Source of the DNA: a virus
DNA: 47,765 nucleotides
Direction: 5' to 3' (one strand)
IMG/VR virus record: IMGVR_UViG_3300030333_008647
Span: 1 to 47,765 of that record
Positions 45,736-47,765 of the stretch are shown piece by piece (positions within the stretch are counted from its first letter, which is position 1; each line of letters opens with the position of its first letter). The notes beneath the pieces were generated by a model. It was not told the origin of the DNA, ran no database searches, and saw only the letters and a program-made list of their open reading frames with translations. The translations under genes were made by a program, and so were the position numbers.

Positions 45736-45813
45736 TTAAAGTATTATTAGCGCCATGTATATAGCCATCATCACAATTGCAATCGGGCCGTACTCTTTGG
45801 TTAGTGGGTGCAT
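45736..45813 (-). CDS. 25-residue hydrophobic membrane peptide
   Basis: MHPLTKEYGPIAIVMMAIYM followed by ALIIL and TAA. GGGAGAG stands 8 bases before ATG 45813. Residues 10-25 are a single membrane helix. The upstream sequence TATAGGGAGA (45832-45823) is identical to part of the site before the lipoprotein protease. A membrane micro-peptide, perhaps altering host envelope or a host protein early in infection (inference). Confidence 0.6.
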   Translation of the reverse strand: MHPLTKEYGPIAIVMMAIYMALIIL

Positions 45814-45919
45814 AGTTTGTTCTCTCCCTATAAGGCAAGTGTTAATTTAAATAGTTGGAATCATTATCTTTTTAATTTTTAAGTTTTTCTTTATCACACC
45901 TCGAATATAAAGTCAAGCG

Positions 45920-46111
45920 CTAATTGATCCATGTCTTCGGTGGTACGATATCGTAGTACTGGACGCTATACAACGCAGAACCAGCGGGAACACTAGCAAT
46001 GCAGGGCTTGCTCTCATCGTCTTTGTCGACGAGCCAGCAGCAATAGAAGGGCATTGTGTTGGCTAGTACTTCATGGGTTACGTCACCTTCCGTCTTTGTG
46101 TCTACCATCAT
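45920..46111 (-). CDS. Small early-region protein, unknown
   Basis: 63 residues. GAGGA stands 5 bases before the double ATG at 46111/46108. NTMPFYCCWLVDKDDESKPC contains paired and single cysteines. No known domain. The gap 46112-46258 upstream holds AGTATAGAGGGGAGA on the minus strand (46200-46186) but no clear gene. Confidence 0.65.
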   Translation of the reverse strand: MMVDTKTEGDVTHEVLANTMPFYCCWLVDKDDESKPCIASVPAGSALYSVQYYDIVPPKTWIN

Positions 46112-46258
46112 TGGATTCCTCTTGATGCGATGTGTTGATTAGGGTTGATTGTTGGTAGTATATATGCTAAATACCCCACCTCTTTTCTCCCCTCTATACT
46201 CCAGAAAACTTAAATCGTTCTCCGTTGTTATCTCTATACTATTTTTAATTGTCCCTAA

Positions 46259-46486
46259 CTAACTATTAGTTTTTTGTATATCAACCCCTGTGTAAAGTAC
46301 CACCGCTCCATCGTAGGAATACTCTAAACTACCACCCAATAGCGCTGCTAATTGTTCAAGTGATTCCTCCGTTAGTACCGTGGCTATAGCCTTAGCTACC
46401 TCTACTCTATCTTCATGTACATTAAGCTTGTGTGTGTCCATACACTCTAGTTCTCTCAATACAATACGCTGAATGTTTTCTATCAT
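46259..46486 (-). CDS. Small early-region protein, unknown
   Basis: 75 residues from ATG 46486 (MIENIQRIVLRELECMDTHK), 4 bases after the stop of the next upstream gene, so probably coupled; an in-frame ATG at 46519 lies inside that gene. The body is helical (VAKAIATVLTEESLEQLAAL) with a short beta end. No family recognised. Confidence 0.68.
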   Translation of the reverse strand: MIENIQRIVLRELECMDTHKLNVHEDRVEVAKAIATVLTEESLEQLAALLGGSLEYSYDGAVVLYTGVDIQKTNS

Positions 46487-46490
46487 TATA

Positions 46491-46655
46491 TTAATTACTC
46501 TCTTCTGATTCAAAACCATCGAACCAACAACCTTCTTTTCGCGTAGAAGGATCGTTACAGTGTTCTTTAGCTTGTTCTAATGTAAGTCCTCTTTTGATAA
46601 CTCTGCTAGGCTTGTGTAGTTCTCGATAGAAACGAATAATCTTGTAAGTTTTCAT
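46491..46655 (-). CDS. Small phage protein of the MKTYKIIRFYR type
   Basis: 54 residues, too short for ordinary listing. MKTYKIIRFYRELHKPSRVI then KRGLTLEQAKEHCNDPSTRK and a GCWFDGF segment fit a short protein very common in phages of marine and other bacteria (I-KRGLT-EEAQ-HC pattern, from memory). ATG 46655 follows directly on the TAA of the upstream gene; GAGGAATT is the ribosome site inside it. Function unknown. Confidence 0.8.
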   Translation of the reverse strand: MKTYKIIRFYRELHKPSRVIKRGLTLEQAKEHCNDPSTRKEGCWFDGFESEESN

Positions 46656-46820
46656 TTATAATTCCTCACTAGGGAACACTGATTTCCAGTCCTCTTCAAA
46701 GAGGTCAGGAAATTCTTTATATTCCTTATAAAGTTGTTGTTTTGCGTATTCGTAGACTTCTTCTTCTGTCCACGTTTCGATAACCTCTTCTACAAGTTTT
46801 TCTCTATTAGTATGAGTCAC
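46656..46820 (-). CDS. Small acidic early protein (GTG start)
   Basis: 54 residues from GTG 46820, with GAGGAAGG about 9 bases upstream: MTHTNREKLVEEVIETWTEE then EVYEYAKQQLYKEYKEFPDL. First gene after the promoter at 46853-46881. Acidic and aromatic, a composition seen in small anti-host proteins, but no function can be read. Confidence 0.7.
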   Translation of the reverse strand: MTHTNREKLVEEVIETWTEEEVYEYAKQQLYKEYKEFPDLFEEDWKSVFPSEEL

Positions 46821-46852
46821 TTTTGTTTCCTTCCTCGATTGTTTCTATATGT

Positions 46853-46881
46853 ATTATCTCAAATGTTTGGGTAATTGTCAA
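46853..46881 (-). promoter_or_regulatory. Strong sigma70-like early promoter, copy 2
   Basis: TTGACA (46881-46876), 17 bases, GATAAT (46858-46853) with TTTGA directly before and ACATATAGAAAC after it. Upstream A-rich tract. Drives the run 46820 to 46259. The -35 box contains the TGA stop of the 46878-47012 gene. Confidence 0.88.
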
Positions 46882-47012
46882 CAACTTTTTTTACTTTTTT
46901 TCACTTTTTTGTTCTCAAAGTATTCAATCATTAGACCAGCGCATATAGAAAGAAAAGCCCATACACACACATAACCAATCAATTCCCAATTAGCGTAAGG
47001 TGCAAACTCCAT
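46878..47012 (-). CDS. 44-residue membrane peptide with lysine-rich tail
   Basis: ATG 47012 overlaps the TAA of the upstream gene (TAATG), so translation is coupled. MEFAPYANWELIGYVCVWAF and LSICAGLMI form one membrane helix; the tail is EYFENKKVKKSKKSC. The stop TGA lies inside the TTGACA -35 box of the next promoter, and the lysine codons supply its upstream A tract. Confidence 0.7.
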   Translation of the reverse strand: MEFAPYANWELIGYVCVWAFLSICAGLMIEYFENKKVKKSKKSC

Positions 47013-47521
47013 TAGCAAGACTTCTTCATGGCTTCAAGCTGCTCGCGTGTCCATGATCCTTCGCTAGCTTTCTCTACGTTAGTGTGATAAAGAGTGAAGC
47101 TTTCACGAGTCTCGCCTAATTTTGCTCGTCCTCTACCGGCGCGTTTATATGTGCCGTTGTCTAGACAAATAAATGTTACGTCCTTGGTGAACGTTGTACG
47201 TTTACGGCCTCTACGCTCCATATAGTTGGGGTTTTCGGCTAGCTTTTGAGCTTTGGTCTTGACATTGCGACTCCAACGTTGCGATTTAGGCTGGAAGTCT
47301 TCTTCTGTAGGACGAGTAACGCCATTCTTTTTAATAAACTCTTCAATCATTGCCAATTCTAGACTTCTCTCGTCGATCTCTTTCATTTCATTAGTTGGAG
47401 CTTGTACGGGTACGCTCGCATCGTCCTGATTGAGACTGGTTACGTCTAGTTCACGTTGCTCAAGAATATCGGCAACGGTTACATCGGAATTAAAGCTAAT
47501 TTTTAAAGCATGTTCGGTCAT
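47012..47521 (-). CDS. Unknown early-region protein
   Basis: 169 residues from ATG 47521 (MTEHALKISFNSDVTVADIL), with AAGGAG about 11 bases upstream. A longer frame starting at TTG 47587 begins inside the -35 box of the promoter and is rejected. The C-terminal half is basic (MERRGRKRTTFTKDVTFICL, GTYKRAGRGRAKLGE) and could touch nucleic acid. No family recognised. Confidence 0.72.
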   Translation of the reverse strand: MTEHALKISFNSDVTVADILEQRELDVTSLNQDDASVPVQAPTNEMKEIDERSLELAMIEEFIKKNGVTRPTEEDFQPKSQRWSRNVKTKAQKLAENPNYMERRGRKRTTFTKDVTFICLDNGTYKRAGRGRAKLGETRESFTLYHTNVEKASEGSWTREQLEAMKKSC

Positions 47522-47558
47522 TTTGTTCTTCGCTCCTTCTGCGACTGTTTCTGTAGGT

Positions 47559-47587
47559 ATTATCTCAAAAATAAGGGTTGGTGTCAA
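47559..47587 (-). promoter_or_regulatory. Strong sigma70-like early promoter, copy 3
   Basis: TTGACA (47587-47582), 17 bases, GATAAT (47564-47559), TTTGA before and ACCTACAGAAAC after it. Upstream lies a long A-rich tract broken by G (AAAAAGTGAAAAAAAATG). Reads into the 169-residue gene. Confidence 0.88.
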
Positions 47588-47634
47588 CTAAAAAATGCGT
47601 TTTTTTTCACTTTTTTTCATTTTTTTTCACTTTT

Positions 47635-47765
47635 TTAACATCGCGCCAATACATTAGCTTCCAACGTTGATCGTTTGCTGTGAGTAAAATAGTTTTTATT
47701 ACTGCCCTTATGTGTAATCATCGGGCGCGTATAATATTCGATACCATGGTTATTTTTTAATTGCG
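47635..47765 (-). CDS. Possible C-terminal part of a gene running off the right edge
   Basis: An open frame from the right edge ends at TAA 47637-47635 and reads HGIEYYTRPMITHKGSNKNY then FTHSKRSTLEANVLARC. A second overlapping frame on the same strand (ILLTANDQRWKLMYWRDVKK with a lysine tail) is also plausible and its tail would fit the other early peptides. I cannot decide between them from this window. The 178-base stretch 47588-47765 otherwise holds only the A-rich tract. Confidence 0.3.
   Translation of the reverse strand, partial: QLKNNHGIEYYTRPMITHKGSNKNYFTHSKRSTLEANVLARC

Noticed and set aside
47012-47587. Start of the 47012-47521 gene at TTG 47587
   Set aside because: That codon lies in the -35 box of the promoter, so it cannot be in the transcript. 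ATG 47521 has AAGGAG upstream.
1-47765. Window as part of a bacterial chromosome
   Set aside because: No ribosomal, core metabolic operon or housekeeping context; dense one-strand small genes, gp55-like sigma, tail/virion-type proteins and packaging-type leaders all point to a phage.

Overview
The window looks like part of a large, AT-rich, tailed-phage genome (a T4-like or jumbo myovirus, probably marine) and not a bacterial chromosome. The reasons are: almost every gene lies on the minus strand in tight, overlapping order; genes are small and mostly unknown; there is a T4 gp55-type late sigma factor; there are phage-style phoH, tdk, purA and clpX, a phage-borne tmRNA and a tRNA-Trp; and many proteins begin with a short amphipathic leader that resembles the T4 capsid-targeting peptide. 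The host is unknown. A MopE-like CNGxDDDCDG repeat protein with a von Willebrand A domain and several lipoproteins point to a Gram-negative host, perhaps of the Myxococcota/deltaproteobacterial type (inference).

Layout. 1-2.4 kb: a Gly-Ser repeat virion-type protein running off the left edge, the gp55-like sigma factor and small conserved phage proteins. 2.4-17.6 kb: a nineteen-gene surface-glycan island (nucleotide-sugar dehydrogenase, epimerases, half-size aminotransferase, formyltransferase, radical SAM protein, FkbM methyltransferase, seven or so glycosyltransferases, and split HldE kinase/adenylyltransferase plus HldD for ADP-heptose). 17.6-22.5 kb: Fe-S PD-(D/E)XK nuclease, PIN-PhoH, and a secreted trypsin-like lipoprotein on the plus strand. 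22.5-22.8 kb: tmRNA with tag ANDNVEFEYAVAA. 23-38 kb: a block of proteins with the repeated leader (predicted internal head cargo: ligase-like/nucleotidyltransferase fusion, zinc peptidase, HAD-NUDIX fusion, nucleotidyltransferase), broken up by PurA, the MopE/VWA lipoprotein, a tandem pair of paralogous lipoproteins, and two structural-type proteins (LamG and a beta-rich protein). 38-44.5 kb: cysteine synthase, ClpX, a His-rich lipoprotein, more leader proteins and thymidine kinase. 44.5-47.8 kb: a 23-residue cysteine-rich peptide, tRNA-Trp, a GC-rich/G-run spacer, and then an early-type region of very small genes driven by three near-identical sigma70-like promoters.

How the parts fit (inference). 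The right end looks like an early region read by host RNA polymerase. The gp55-like factor would switch on late genes. The glycan island could remodel the host surface or decorate virions. tmRNA plus phage ClpX would give the phage its own ribosome-rescue and tagged-protein degradation route. The leader-bearing proteins look like cargo packed in the prohead and delivered into the next host. Most interesting points: the leader family, including two cases where an in-frame TGA separates leader from body; the tmRNA/ClpX pair; the ADP-heptose genes; the metallothionein-like micro-protein; and the early promoters whose -35 box contains the stop codon of the preceding gene.
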